Made by a program: the position numbers and the translations under genes. A DNA stretch of 5,595 nucleotides from Promethearchaeota archaeon (GTDB taxonomy: Archaea > Asgardarchaeota > Lokiarchaeia > Sigynarchaeales > SOKP01). Each line of letters begins with the position of its first letter. The first letter of the stretch is position 1. Below the pieces are notes generated by a model that was given only the letters and a program-made list of their open reading frames with translations, made no database searches and was not told the origin of the DNA. The DNA is taken from assembly GCA_016839655.1 (NCBI GenBank), contig JAEOTW010000378.1, positions 1-5,595 of the forward strand, written 5' to 3'. Positions 1 to 5,495 of this stretch are shown piece after piece.

Positions 1-371
1 ATTGATTTTAAAGCTAACCCCCTCTGCCACTGCATTGGGGTACATTCTACTAAATCATACCCCTGCCACTGGATAGCCGTTTTAAGGCTTTCATAATTCG
101 CCGTAAGTTTTTGCATCCTTATAACTTTTCCACGCATCGCCCCTTTTTCTTTTTCGGTCATGCCAGGGCGTGCTTTAAGGTCGCCAATCCAAAAACTAAC
201 TTTTTCCAGAAAAACAACAGGTTTAAATTTAACGTAGTTGTCTAGTACCGCTCTTAGTTCATTTACCGACCTTGGCATGTCGTAAAGCCTTGGAGTCAAG
301 TTTTCAGTTGTCACAACAGATAAGCCGCCGGACATTCCGGGATCAATTCCAATAATGCAATTATAAACCAT
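1..371 (-). CDS. RuvC-like Holliday junction resolvase, 3' end cut by window edge
   Basis: This reading frame starts at an ATG at 371-369 and stays open to position 1, giving the first 123 residues of a protein that continues outside the window. The N-terminus reads IIGIDPGMSGGLSVV (residues 6-20), the first RNase H-like strand of RuvC-type resolvases, with catalytic Asp10. FLEKV at residues 54-58 supplies the second acidic residue, Glu56. A basic, helical stretch (about 64-100) and TPMQWQ (111-116) follow, as in small phage RuvC-like enzymes. The last acidic motif would lie beyond the edge. Family knowledge says such enzymes are metal-dependent endonucleases that cut four-way junctions or branched phage DNA before packaging. 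The start overlaps the end of the DUF5131 gene by 11 bases, which suggests translational coupling. The fold assignment is firm; the exact substrate is inferred. Confidence 0.85.
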   Translation of the reverse strand, partial: MVYNCIIGIDPGMSGGLSVVTTENLTPRLYDMPRSVNELRAVLDNYVKFKPVVFLEKVSFWIGDLKARPGMTEKEKGAMRGKVIRMQKLTANYESLKTAIQWQGYDLVECTPMQWQRGLALKS

Positions 372-1320
372 CTGGGAAATTTTTAATTTCAATTCCTTTT
401 AATTTTGATCCTGCTTTTTTCTTCCCAATCCTGAATACTGGGTTATCAATTTCAAAATAAACACGGCGTTTGCCATTCATATCTTTTCTGGTACATTCCA
501 TTGAATGCATTGGGGCAAACTCTCCCCATTGCTTAAAAAAAACAGGTGTGTTAACTTTATTGCATTGATCAATTATATTCTCCAACCACAAAGGATTCAT
601 TGCTCTGGCTTTTATTCCAGATTCCCCGCCAATTATAACCCAATCGATAAGAGACAATAAAGGCTTTGCTTCTGGAAGCTCTGGTATGTTTTGGTAACCT
701 CTTGGTAATTCAACATAATTCGGGAAATTGATATTGCTAATAAGAGGCTCACAACTTATAAATTTGTTAACCTTATTGTTTCCTGCCCCTTTTATCCGAA
801 CTAAATTATACAACCTTTTTTCTGCCTGCGTCTGATCCTCAATAGTTACACCAAGCCAAATATTGTTTGTTAAATATTTACTTAACCAATCTTTTGATTT
901 AGATTGAAAATACTCCCTCAATCTTTCATCTCTTTTTGTAAGAATTTGATATTTATGTTGAGGTGCTAGATGTATAACTTCAAAGACCTTATCAATCCAT
1001 TCTATAGGCGTTTCTTTGTGGAATAAATCACCCATTGAACATACAAAAATACGTTTTGAACCTTTAATTTTTAAGGGTTTATTAAGTTGTGATTGGTTCA
1101 ATTCAGTCTTTCCATTCCAGGTGAATTTATATTCCTTTTTCTGAAAATTAACAACCTTACAGTAAGCATCTAATGAAGATTCGTCCTCTTTTATAACAGC
1201 CATACTTGCCAATCTATAAGCCATTGTTTCAGCATAACAATTTGAACACCCCGGAGATATTTTTTCACACCCTACAATTGGGTTCCAGGATTCGTCTGTC
1301 CATTCAATTCTAGTACTCAT
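361..1320 (-). CDS. DUF5131 / phage Gp37-Gp68 family three-cysteine protein
   Basis: I recognise this as a phage Gp37/Gp68 (DUF5131) protein of about 319 residues, full length for the family. The N-terminus MSTRIEWTDESWNPIVGC is typical. It leads into a cysteine motif C18-X6-C25-X2-C28 followed by YAE. Further conserved blocks are VCSMGDLFH (93-101), ILTKR (126-130), WLGVTIEDQ (155-163), FISCEPL (187-193), IIGGESG (229-235) and FFKQWGEF (261-268). The three-cysteine motif and the barrel-like order of the blocks recall radical SAM enzymes with a non-standard cluster motif, but that is inference; no activity is established here. An ATG at 1350 in the same frame would add ten residues and overlap the upstream gene. 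I prefer the ATG at 1320, because the family normally begins just before IEWTD and this start lies 10 bases after the upstream stop. The TcmP partner often found beside this family is not seen in the window. Confidence 0.88.
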   Translation of the reverse strand: MSTRIEWTDESWNPIVGCEKISPGCSNCYAETMAYRLASMAVIKEDESSLDAYCKVVNFQKKEYKFTWNGKTELNQSQLNKPLKIKGSKRIFVCSMGDLFHKETPIEWIDKVFEVIHLAPQHKYQILTKRDERLREYFQSKSKDWLSKYLTNNIWLGVTIEDQTQAEKRLYNLVRIKGAGNNKVNKFISCEPLISNINFPNYVELPRGYQNIPELPEAKPLLSLIDWVIIGGESGIKARAMNPLWLENIIDQCNKVNTPVFFKQWGEFAPMHSMECTRKDMNGKRRVYFEIDNPVFRIGKKKAGSKLKGIEIKNFPDGL

Positions 1321-1330
1321 AATATTTTTT

Positions 1331-2029
1331 TTATGTGTAAGATTTTCCATTCAAATTAACAGTATTAAACATATCCCTAAACCTACGCAACATTGCCGGA
1401 TCAAGCTTATTATCTAAGTCTTTTAAGCTTAAATTCGTTGTCATATGCGTAATTGTTCCATGATCGGTGAAAAGCTCGTAACGCTGCATCATAAATGCAC
1501 CAAAACTTTCAATAAATTTCGTGCCATAAAAAGAAGCGTCATAGTCGATACCATACTCATTAATTGCAAGGTTAAGCCCAAATTTGCCAAGGTTAGGTTT
1601 GAATTCGTTGTAATACCTGAAATTTCCTTTTTCTTCAAAATAACTTTTCATACTTTCAATACTTTCTATCCTGAAGCTGTTAGGATTTCCAAGTACATTA
1701 GCGTAGGTCTGCAGTACTTTTAATATAAATGTTTTTCCAGTACCAACATTTCCACAAATCAAAATACCTTTGTTTAGATCAAACTCTTTTTCAATCCCGT
1801 TTATGTAGTATATAAGATTAACAATTATTGGAATGTTGAATTCGGTGTAATCGTATTTTTTTACAAACTTAAGCGCGCATTTATTCCAGACAATTTTATG
1901 CTTATCTAAAGTTTCTTGTTTTTTTATCAAATTATGTCGCTTAATCTTTGTCAAGCTCTTCCCAGGATTTTTGATATACTTTTCCGGTTTTATTAATTTC
2001 GGTCCTCTGTTGTGTACTCGTGTTGCCAT
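1331..2029 (-). CDS. DnaC-like AAA+ ATPase, putative phage helicase loader
   Basis: A 232-residue AAA+ ATPase of the DnaC/IstB type, probably loading the replicative helicase at the phage origin. Walker A is GNVGTGKT (93-100). Sensor 1 is THMTTN (194-199), and an arginine-rich RRFRDMFN (215-222) fits the arginine finger and sensor 2 region. The Walker B position reads LAINEYG (154-160), where relatives usually have IDDLG or IDELG. The metal-binding Asp is therefore replaced by Asn, while the following acidic residue (Glu158) is kept. The first 45 or so residues are basic and may contact DNA or the initiator. The start codon lies inside the initiator gene, giving an 89-base overlap in another frame. 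No later ATG precedes the ATPase core, and the start is directly preceded by an A-rich run, so I keep this start. Pairing of initiator and loader is typical of phage replication modules. Confidence 0.85.
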   Translation of the reverse strand: MATRVHNRGPKLIKPEKYIKNPGKSLTKIKRHNLIKKQETLDKHKIVWNKCALKFVKKYDYTEFNIPIIVNLIYYINGIEKEFDLNKGILICGNVGTGKTFILKVLQTYANVLGNPNSFRIESIESMKSYFEEKGNFRYYNEFKPNLGKFGLNLAINEYGIDYDASFYGTKFIESFGAFMMQRYELFTDHGTITHMTTNLSLKDLDNKLDPAMLRRFRDMFNTVNLNGKSYT

Positions 2030-2747
2030 TTTTTTTCATTTTTATTTGAAAATATGTGTAATAAGTTACACCGTCTTTATTTTTTTTGCGAAGCTTTAAT
2101 ATACTTAAAAAATTATCTGACCAGAAATTATCATTCCTAGCCCATCTTACAACTTGGCAAATTTCTTTTGGGTCTTTTTGATCATTTTCAACTAATTTCC
2201 TAATTGTATCTTTCCATTTTGAAACTTGAACCTCTGTACTTGGTTTTGTTTCCTCAGGGAAGAAAGAAATTGAATAGTCATAAATTTGATTTACAACCAA
2301 AGAAAATTCCTTAAAATTTTTTTCACCTTCTTTAATACTATTAGTACTATTATCTATAGTACTATTATAGTGTAACATTTGCGTTACACCCCCTGTAACA
2401 TTTGCGTTACACCCCTGTGAAAAAATTAACACCCCCCAATTAACACCAGGTTTGAAAAAAGACCGCCCCCCAGAACTCCCATTATCTGGGTGTCTTTCAA
2501 TAATATTACATTCAACAAGGTTGTTTATTCGCCTAATTACGCTTTGTCTTGTTGTTAATTTAATTAAAGGAATGTCTTCAATGATTTTTTTGTGATGAAG
2601 CCAGAACCAAATCCCTTGATCGTCAATTTGTTTTTCTGCGTTAGGGTAAAAGTTTCGGATAAAATCAAATATAGCCATATCAACTATATCCAATTGCGGG
2701 AAGTTGTTAATTGCCGCATGTTGATTGATTAAAATAGTGTAATTCAT
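1941..2747 (-). CDS. Phage replication initiator / replisome organiser (winged-helix, DnaD-like)
   Basis: A 268-residue protein with the two-part layout of phage replisome organisers. Residues 20-100 look like a winged-helix DNA-binding domain: DMAIFDFI, then WFWLHHKKIIEDIP, then a recognition-helix-like TTRQSVIRRINNLVECNII and a glycine-rich wing. A polar linker (about 101-145) follows. The C-terminal part (178-222) contains WKDTIRKL and RWARNDNFWSDNFLSILKLRKK, the FW-x-x-NxLS pattern common in phage replication proteins that recruit the helicase machinery. The DnaC-like gene directly downstream supports this role. The linker-coding DNA carries iteron-like repeats proposed here as the origin. 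The start at 2747 fits the family N-terminus (NYTILINQHAAI). Unusually, its leader is a run of nine Ts rather than an A-rich stretch, which suggests weak or controlled initiation. It could also be annotated as a DnaD-domain or helix-turn-helix protein. The general function is fairly secure. Confidence 0.8.
   Translation of the reverse strand: MNYTILINQHAAINNFPQLDIVDMAIFDFIRNFYPNAEKQIDDQGIWFWLHHKKIIEDIPLIKLTTRQSVIRRINNLVECNIIERHPDNGSSGGRSFFKPGVNWGVLIFSQGCNANVTGGVTQMLHYNSTIDNSTNSIKEGEKNFKEFSLVVNQIYDYSISFFPEETKPSTEVQVSKWKDTIRKLVENDQKDPKEICQVVRWARNDNFWSDNFLSILKLRKKNKDGVTYYTYFQIKMKKNGNTSTQQRTEINKTGKVYQKSWEELDKD
2336..2447. repeat. Iteron-like repeat cluster inside the initiator gene, candidate replication origin
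   Basis: Two exact 22-base direct repeats lie at 2371-2392 and 2394-2415. Each holds the dyad TGTAACATTTGCGTTACA (arms TGTAAC and GTTACA, 6-base spacer) followed by CCCC. Two shorter related units, AATTAACACC, lie at 2424-2433 and 2438-2447, 14 bases apart. On the other flank is an AT-rich stretch with TACTATTA at 2336, 2345 and 2360. The 23-base period is not a multiple of three, so the two long copies encode different peptides (CNANVT and GVTQML). The cluster falls in the linker of the initiator (residues about 101-137). Repeats beside an AT-rich unwinding region within the initiator gene match the layout of lambda-like origins. The repeats are seen directly; origin function is inferred. 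Confidence 0.65.
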
Positions 2748-2760
2748 AGAAAAAAAAATA

Positions 2761-2828
2761 GGCGTGGCGTTCGGGGTTACGGATCCCTACTAGCCATGCC
2801 TTTTTAATATTTTCATTATCGCCGTAAC
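2761..2828. promoter_or_regulatory. Hairpin with T-runs and possible loop-tail pseudoknot before the initiator gene
   Basis: The 110-base gap between the gp3-like gene and the initiator gene contains an 8-bp stem, GGCGTGGC (2761-2768) with GCCATGCC (2793-2800). Inside it is a smaller stem, GGGG (2773-2776) with TCCC (2784-2787), closing a 7-base loop. GTTACGG (2776-2782) can also pair with CCGTAAC (2822-2828), allowing a pseudoknot or alternative fold. T-runs flank the stem on both strands: TTTTT at 2801-2805 on the plus strand, and nine Ts (2758-2750) on the minus strand ending two bases before the initiator ATG. It could be a bidirectional terminator, an attenuator of the replication genes, or an RNA read from the plus strand, where the off pairs are G-U rather than A-C. 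The structure is clear; its role is not. Confidence 0.5.
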
Positions 2829-2837
2829 TCGATTGGA

Positions 2838-2845
2838 CAAATATA
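2838..2845 (-). promoter_or_regulatory. Possible Bacteroidota -7 promoter box (TATATTTG)
   Basis: On the minus strand TATATTTG matches the Bacteroidota sigma-A -7 consensus TAnnTTTG and sits in the gap just after the gp3-like gene, where a promoter for the replication genes would be expected. Transcription from it would produce a leader of roughly 85 bases carrying the hairpin. No TTG-type -33 element is visible at the usual distance, and the same octamer occurs once inside the initiator gene (2666-2673). The call is therefore tentative. Confidence 0.3.
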
Positions 2846-2857
2846 CAAAAAAAATAA

Positions 2858-3577
2858 TTAATCTATATTTTCACCCTCTGTTAAACTTTTAAGATTGTCT
2901 TTATAAGCTAAACTTGTGAAGCTGTTTTTCATGATGTTTAAATTATCATCCATGTGATTAGCTACCAAGCTTACAACAGGATATTTATTAGCCTTTCCAG
3001 GCTGTTGTGACTTAGCAAATGAAACATTCAAATCAAATACCATTCCCATTACTGAGCCCCTAGATTCGAGCAACATATCATAAGATTGTCTTATCTGTGG
3101 GATGGTTGAAGCAGATCCCTTTGTATTAAACTCCCAATAGCCAAGTACTTTTGGTATTTTAGGGATAATAAAACGTAAGGTTAATGTTATTTCCCAACCT
3201 TTTTTTGATCCACTCCGCTTTATTGCTGCGTCCATTAAACTTGGGTGCTCATCCAAGCTAACAGGAACATACTCTTTTCCGTTCCAAATTTCGAAATCGT
3301 GCCCGTCTCCATACCCAAATCGCTTACCATCTTTATCAGTTAATATATATTGCTCTTTGCAACTAAATTCCGGGGAATCATTAAAAAAAACAATCTGTAT
3401 AACTCCTGGCTTTTGATACACCTCATCAAAATACTTTTTATAAGTACCATCCGCAATGAAGTAATCTAAACTCATAGGATAACCAGATTTGTTTTTCATT
3501 CCTATTTTGACAAAACCAATACGGGGCAATGGCGACCCCGTATCTTTGGTTATTCTAACTATCCTCCCGTTGCTCAT
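2858..3577 (-). CDS. Gp3 / recombination directionality factor-like family protein (tentative)
   Basis: A 239-residue protein that I place tentatively in the phage gp3-like ('recombination directionality factor-like') group. The pattern resembles that group: an opening beta-rich segment with GFVKIGMKNKSGYPMSLDYFIA (21-42), a middle segment YILTDKDGKRFGYGDG (77-92), then WEITLTLRFIIPKIPKVLGYWEFNTKGSAS (128-157), and a late FDLNVSFAKS (181-190). There is no catalytic motif, signal peptide or membrane segment. Related proteins are commonly annotated after the phiC31 factor that switches a serine integrase, but no integrase is seen here. Its place right after an exonuclease and before the initiator suggests instead, or as well, a DNA-binding, annealing or single-strand-protecting role; that is inference. 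The start lies inside the preceding small gene (23-base overlap), indicating coupled translation. The gene is real; the family call is moderate and the function is open. Confidence 0.6.
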   Translation of the reverse strand: MSNGRIVRITKDTGSPLPRIGFVKIGMKNKSGYPMSLDYFIADGTYKKYFDEVYQKPGVIQIVFFNDSPEFSCKEQYILTDKDGKRFGYGDGHDFEIWNGKEYVPVSLDEHPSLMDAAIKRSGSKKGWEITLTLRFIIPKIPKVLGYWEFNTKGSASTIPQIRQSYDMLLESRGSVMGMVFDLNVSFAKSQQPGKANKYPVVSLVANHMDDNLNIMKNSFTSLAYKDNLKSLTEGENID

Positions 3578-3758
3578 GGTGCTCTATATGTATTAGGGTT
3601 CTAGTTATGTCGCTGCGGGTTATTGGATCAGAAAATCTTAATATTTCCCGTAATGGCTTATCTTTAAAATATTCATCTGATAGATGCCTATTCGTACTTT
3701 TGGCTGAAGAAATAGCGAGTTTTCTAAGTTCAGCCCTTGCAATTGTGTTTTTACTCAT
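3555..3758 (-). CDS. Small hypothetical protein (67 aa)
   Basis: I do not recognise this 67-residue protein. It is charged and mostly helical in appearance, with a basic N-terminal half (MSKNTIARAELRKLAISSAKS) and a C-terminal half ending in a His/Glu-rich tail (HIEHHEQREDS). No cysteines, membrane segment or known motif is visible. It is probably real. It starts 10 bases after the exonuclease stop behind a purine-rich AAGAAAG leader, and its end overlaps the gp3-like start by 23 bases, so it fits a tightly packed operon. Its position between exonuclease and gp3-like genes makes an accessory role in recombination possible, but the sequence alone does not show one. Confidence 0.6.
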   Translation of the reverse strand: MSKNTIARAELRKLAISSAKSTNRHLSDEYFKDKPLREILRFSDPITRSDITRTLIHIEHHEQREDS

Positions 3759-3767
3759 CTTTCTTAT

Positions 3768-4886
3768 TTAAATTTCACTTTCGTAACCTTCAGCAAGCAT
3801 ATCATCCTTAGTATCAAAATCAGGATCTAAGTTTTTTTTATGCTCTTCTTCCATCAACTCATCAATAGTCTTTTCCGCTTCAGGCTCTTGTTTATTTTCC
3901 TTCCTGTTCCTTGCCTCTTTGACTATCTCCGATAAGGTTAGGCTTAAAATGTTATTATTAAGCCCTCTTTTGGGTTCAATTAACCCATGTGGTACAATTA
4001 TGTCACTTGTGCGGCTTTCTCTCTCTATTGAGGCTAATTCGGTTAAATAAGGCAATTTTAAAGCTTGCTTACTATTTGTTTGATCTTTCAGGTTGTAGGT
4101 TGGTGTTTTTCCCTTCCAGTCTTTTGGGCTCCAATTGTATACTTTTTCTAAAGGATATTGATCAAAATTTAGGTTCCACATTTTTTTATAAGCATGAACC
4201 TGAATTTCATGTTCTGGATAAAACCCCTTTCGCCCGGATTTGAAATCTACAACCGCCCTGAATCTTTTTTCCTGCTTAGTCTCTTTTGGTTGCCCTGCCC
4301 GTGGGCCTGATTTATAAACCTCTCCAAAATAACCTTTTTCCTCATCGGTCATCTCACAGATTAAATCAATAGCCCCTGCATAACCATCTTCTGGATTCGT
4401 TAAGATAATCTCAACCGCCAACGGCTTAACGTCGTGGTCAATCATGAATTGAGCAAAAGCCAAAATATCTTTTTTCAAATCATCCTCCCACTCTATCAAG
4501 CTTGAAGGGAGTTTTTGCTCCTCTATATAAGCCTTAAGTTTTTCCTTAAGCTTATCAAGGTCATAAGTTCCGTTTATTAATAGTTCGCCTATCTGGATAT
4601 GCATAAATGTTCCATAATTCGCCCTTTCTTCTGCAAATTCTTGGCTTTCTTCATACCCTTTATCAGCTATCCACTTAATTAATTGTGGACTTGTTGGCAT
4701 TGTGTTTTTTATCATCGTTGTAACCGAGACAAAAAACCGTGGCTCCCCATCAATACCCCAATCATAATAATATCGCTGTCCTTTGCTTTTTAGCCTATAG
4801 ATAGGGGCTGGTTGCGTCAATAAAGCATCCTCATCAAAAAAAGTTGCCTTAAGTTCTTCAATACTTAAAAATTCTTTGTTTTGCAT
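3768..4886 (-). CDS. PD-(D/E)XK exonuclease, RecB/Cas4-like phage recombination nuclease
   Basis: A 372-residue nuclease with the motif order of phage PD-(D/E)XK exonucleases. GTFMHIQIGEL (92-102) supplies the GxxxH signature (His96). AVEIIL (157-162) carries an acidic residue (Glu159). GYAGAIDLI (168-176) gives the metal-binding Asp174, and VVDFKSG (212-218) gives the D-x-K pair Asp214 and Lys216. EIQVHAYKKMW (227-237) is the Q-x-x-x-Y motif. An early segment, FFVSVTTMIK (51-60), is the helper region often seen before the core. Family members degrade DNA ends and work with a single-strand annealing partner in phage recombination. The acidic, low-complexity C-terminal tail (about 325-372) lies outside the nuclease core and may bind a partner. 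The ATG at 4886 follows an AATAAACAAAA leader, 28 bases after the helix-turn-helix gene. No classical RecT or Redbeta gene is present downstream; the gp3-like protein occupies that place. Confidence 0.85.
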   Translation of the reverse strand: MQNKEFLSIEELKATFFDEDALLTQPAPIYRLKSKGQRYYYDWGIDGEPRFFVSVTTMIKNTMPTSPQLIKWIADKGYEESQEFAEERANYGTFMHIQIGELLINGTYDLDKLKEKLKAYIEEQKLPSSLIEWEDDLKKDILAFAQFMIDHDVKPLAVEIILTNPEDGYAGAIDLICEMTDEEKGYFGEVYKSGPRAGQPKETKQEKRFRAVVDFKSGRKGFYPEHEIQVHAYKKMWNLNFDQYPLEKVYNWSPKDWKGKTPTYNLKDQTNSKQALKLPYLTELASIERESRTSDIIVPHGLIEPKRGLNNNILSLTLSEIVKEARNRKENKQEPEAEKTIDELMEEEHKKNLDPDFDTKDDMLAEGYESEI

Positions 4887-4914
4887 TTTTGTTTATTGTT
4901 AAATTAATAATATG

Positions 4915-5145
4915 TTATTTCCACCCATAAAGGAAATTAGGGTCAACACCCGTCATTTGGCAAATTGTATAAACTTGCGAGGGGTTAGGCTGTGTCCTTC
5001 CTGTTTTAAGCCGCCATAAATTAGCACGTTTTGTTTTTATGTCACAGTAAGGCCACAAGGTTACTGACAATTCTACATCTATTTTTTTTCCTGTTTGCGA
5101 TGTGTAATAGGCTAGAGCCTCTCCAATTCTTAGATTTTCTTTCAT
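4915..5145 (-). CDS. Small Cro/C1-type helix-turn-helix protein
   Basis: A 76-residue protein consisting almost wholly of a helix-turn-helix domain. RANLWRLKTGRTQPNPSQVYTIC (40-62) matches the recognition-helix region of small phage XRE-like regulators, and the ending GVDPNFLYGW (66-75) is a familiar closing motif of such proteins. The first 30 residues form the leading helices. It likely binds DNA as a transcriptional regulator of the early region, or helps switch expression of the recombination genes directly downstream. It is too short to hold a sensor or cleavage domain, so a Cro-like role fits better than a full repressor; this is inference. Its ATG overlaps a TGA stop in the preceding small frame (ATGA), a sign of coupled translation. 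Confidence 0.78.
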   Translation of the reverse strand: MKENLRIGEALAYYTSQTGKKIDVELSVTLWPYCDIKTKRANLWRLKTGRTQPNPSQVYTICQMTGVDPNFLYGWK

Positions 5146-5292
5146 TGTTTCTTATTTTTGGTTACTTTTACAAACTCTTCAACATTCATGATGCTTTTAA
5201 GTCCCGGCTGATTACCGGGGCTTTGCTTTTTTACCTACTAAAACCCATGCTTTAGACCCTTTTTCAAATTTAGTTTCAATTTCAATTTTCAT
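5142..5292 (-). pseudogene. Small gene apparently broken by a one-base frameshift (about 49 aa if restored)
   Basis: From an ATG at 5292 the frame reads MKIEIETKFEKGSKAWVLVG and stops at TAA (5212) after 26 residues. A second frame continues from the run of six As near 5229-5235 and reads KKQSPGNQPGLKSIMNVEEF onwards, ending at TGA (5142-5144), which overlaps the ATG of the next gene. The whole span is 151 bases, one more than a clean 49-codon frame plus stop. The opening (MKIEIETKFEKGSKAWVL) resembles starts of small phage proteins that continue well past 26 residues. The simplest reading is a single base gained near the A-run, through mutation or sequencing or assembly error. A true 26-residue peptide followed by an independent 15-residue leader peptide from 5189 is possible. 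A stem CCCGG/CCGGG lies just after the A-run. Confidence 0.45.
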
Positions 5293-5312
5293 GATTCGTT
5301 TATTAAGTTGTG

Positions 5313-5495
5313 TTATAATTTTTTCTTGAAAAGTTTTTTACCCCACTTAAGAACATGAGGCTGTTTTTTTTCTATTAGTTCAAAAATATAAATGCAATTT
5401 AAACAACCACATTTATTACTGCTATTCTTTGGCTTGACGATTTTATTGCTCCCGCACCGTGGGCAGTTTCCCGTACTTTTTGGTAAATTGCTCAT
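5313..5495 (-). CDS. Small zinc-ribbon protein (60 aa)
   Basis: A 60-residue protein with a treble-cysteine zinc-ribbon pattern: C11-P-R-C14-G-S, then C29-G-C31-L-N-C34. The two CxxC knuckles (11/14 and 31/34) are 17 residues apart, with an extra cysteine at 29. The tail is strongly basic (KWGKKLFKKKL, 50-60), consistent with binding nucleic acid or a protein partner. No enzymatic motif is seen and the precise role is unknown. Such small zinc-ribbon peptides are common in early phage operons. Its ATG follows an AATAAACAAAAGTA leader that matches other starts in this window. The first 53 bases overlap the end of the preceding frame. Confidence 0.68.
   Translation of the reverse strand: MSNLPKSTGNCPRCGSNKIVKPKNSSNKCGCLNCIYIFELIEKKQPHVLKWGKKLFKKKL

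Noticed and set aside
1445..1723. Plus-strand open frame of 92 codons opposite the helicase loader
   Set aside because: It lies wholly within the strongly supported AAA+ gene on the other strand, shows no recognisable motif, and no other plus-strand gene is present.
2336..2447. CRISPR array
   Set aside because: Only two long repeats occur, separated by a single base with no spacers, and the region is coding.
2666..2673. Second TATATTTG promoter-like box on the minus strand
   Set aside because: It lies inside the initiator coding region with no gene start suitably placed after it, and the octamer is expected by chance in AT-rich DNA.
2761..2800. Possible tRNA-like T-arm in the hairpin loop (GGGG, 7-base loop, TCCC)
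   Set aside because: The loop lacks the T-loop consensus, and no D-arm, anticodon arm or 7-bp acceptor stem can be built around it.
3989..4243. Plus-strand open frame of 84 codons opposite the exonuclease
   Set aside because: It is antisense to the nuclease core including the D-F-K motif, and its leucine- and cysteine-rich translation is a shadow of that coding sequence.
5225..5240. Classical -1 ribosomal frameshift signal A-AAA-AAG followed by a stem
   Set aside because: The upstream small gene reads the run as AAA-AAA-G, so a -1 slip does not lead into the downstream frame; a +1 or -2 shift would be needed.
5031..5255. Plus-strand open frame of 74 codons, Phe/Leu-rich, resembling a membrane peptide
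   Set aside because: The hydrophobicity comes from reading A-rich minus-strand coding DNA in reverse. It spans the helix-turn-helix gene and the broken small gene and has no plausible leader.
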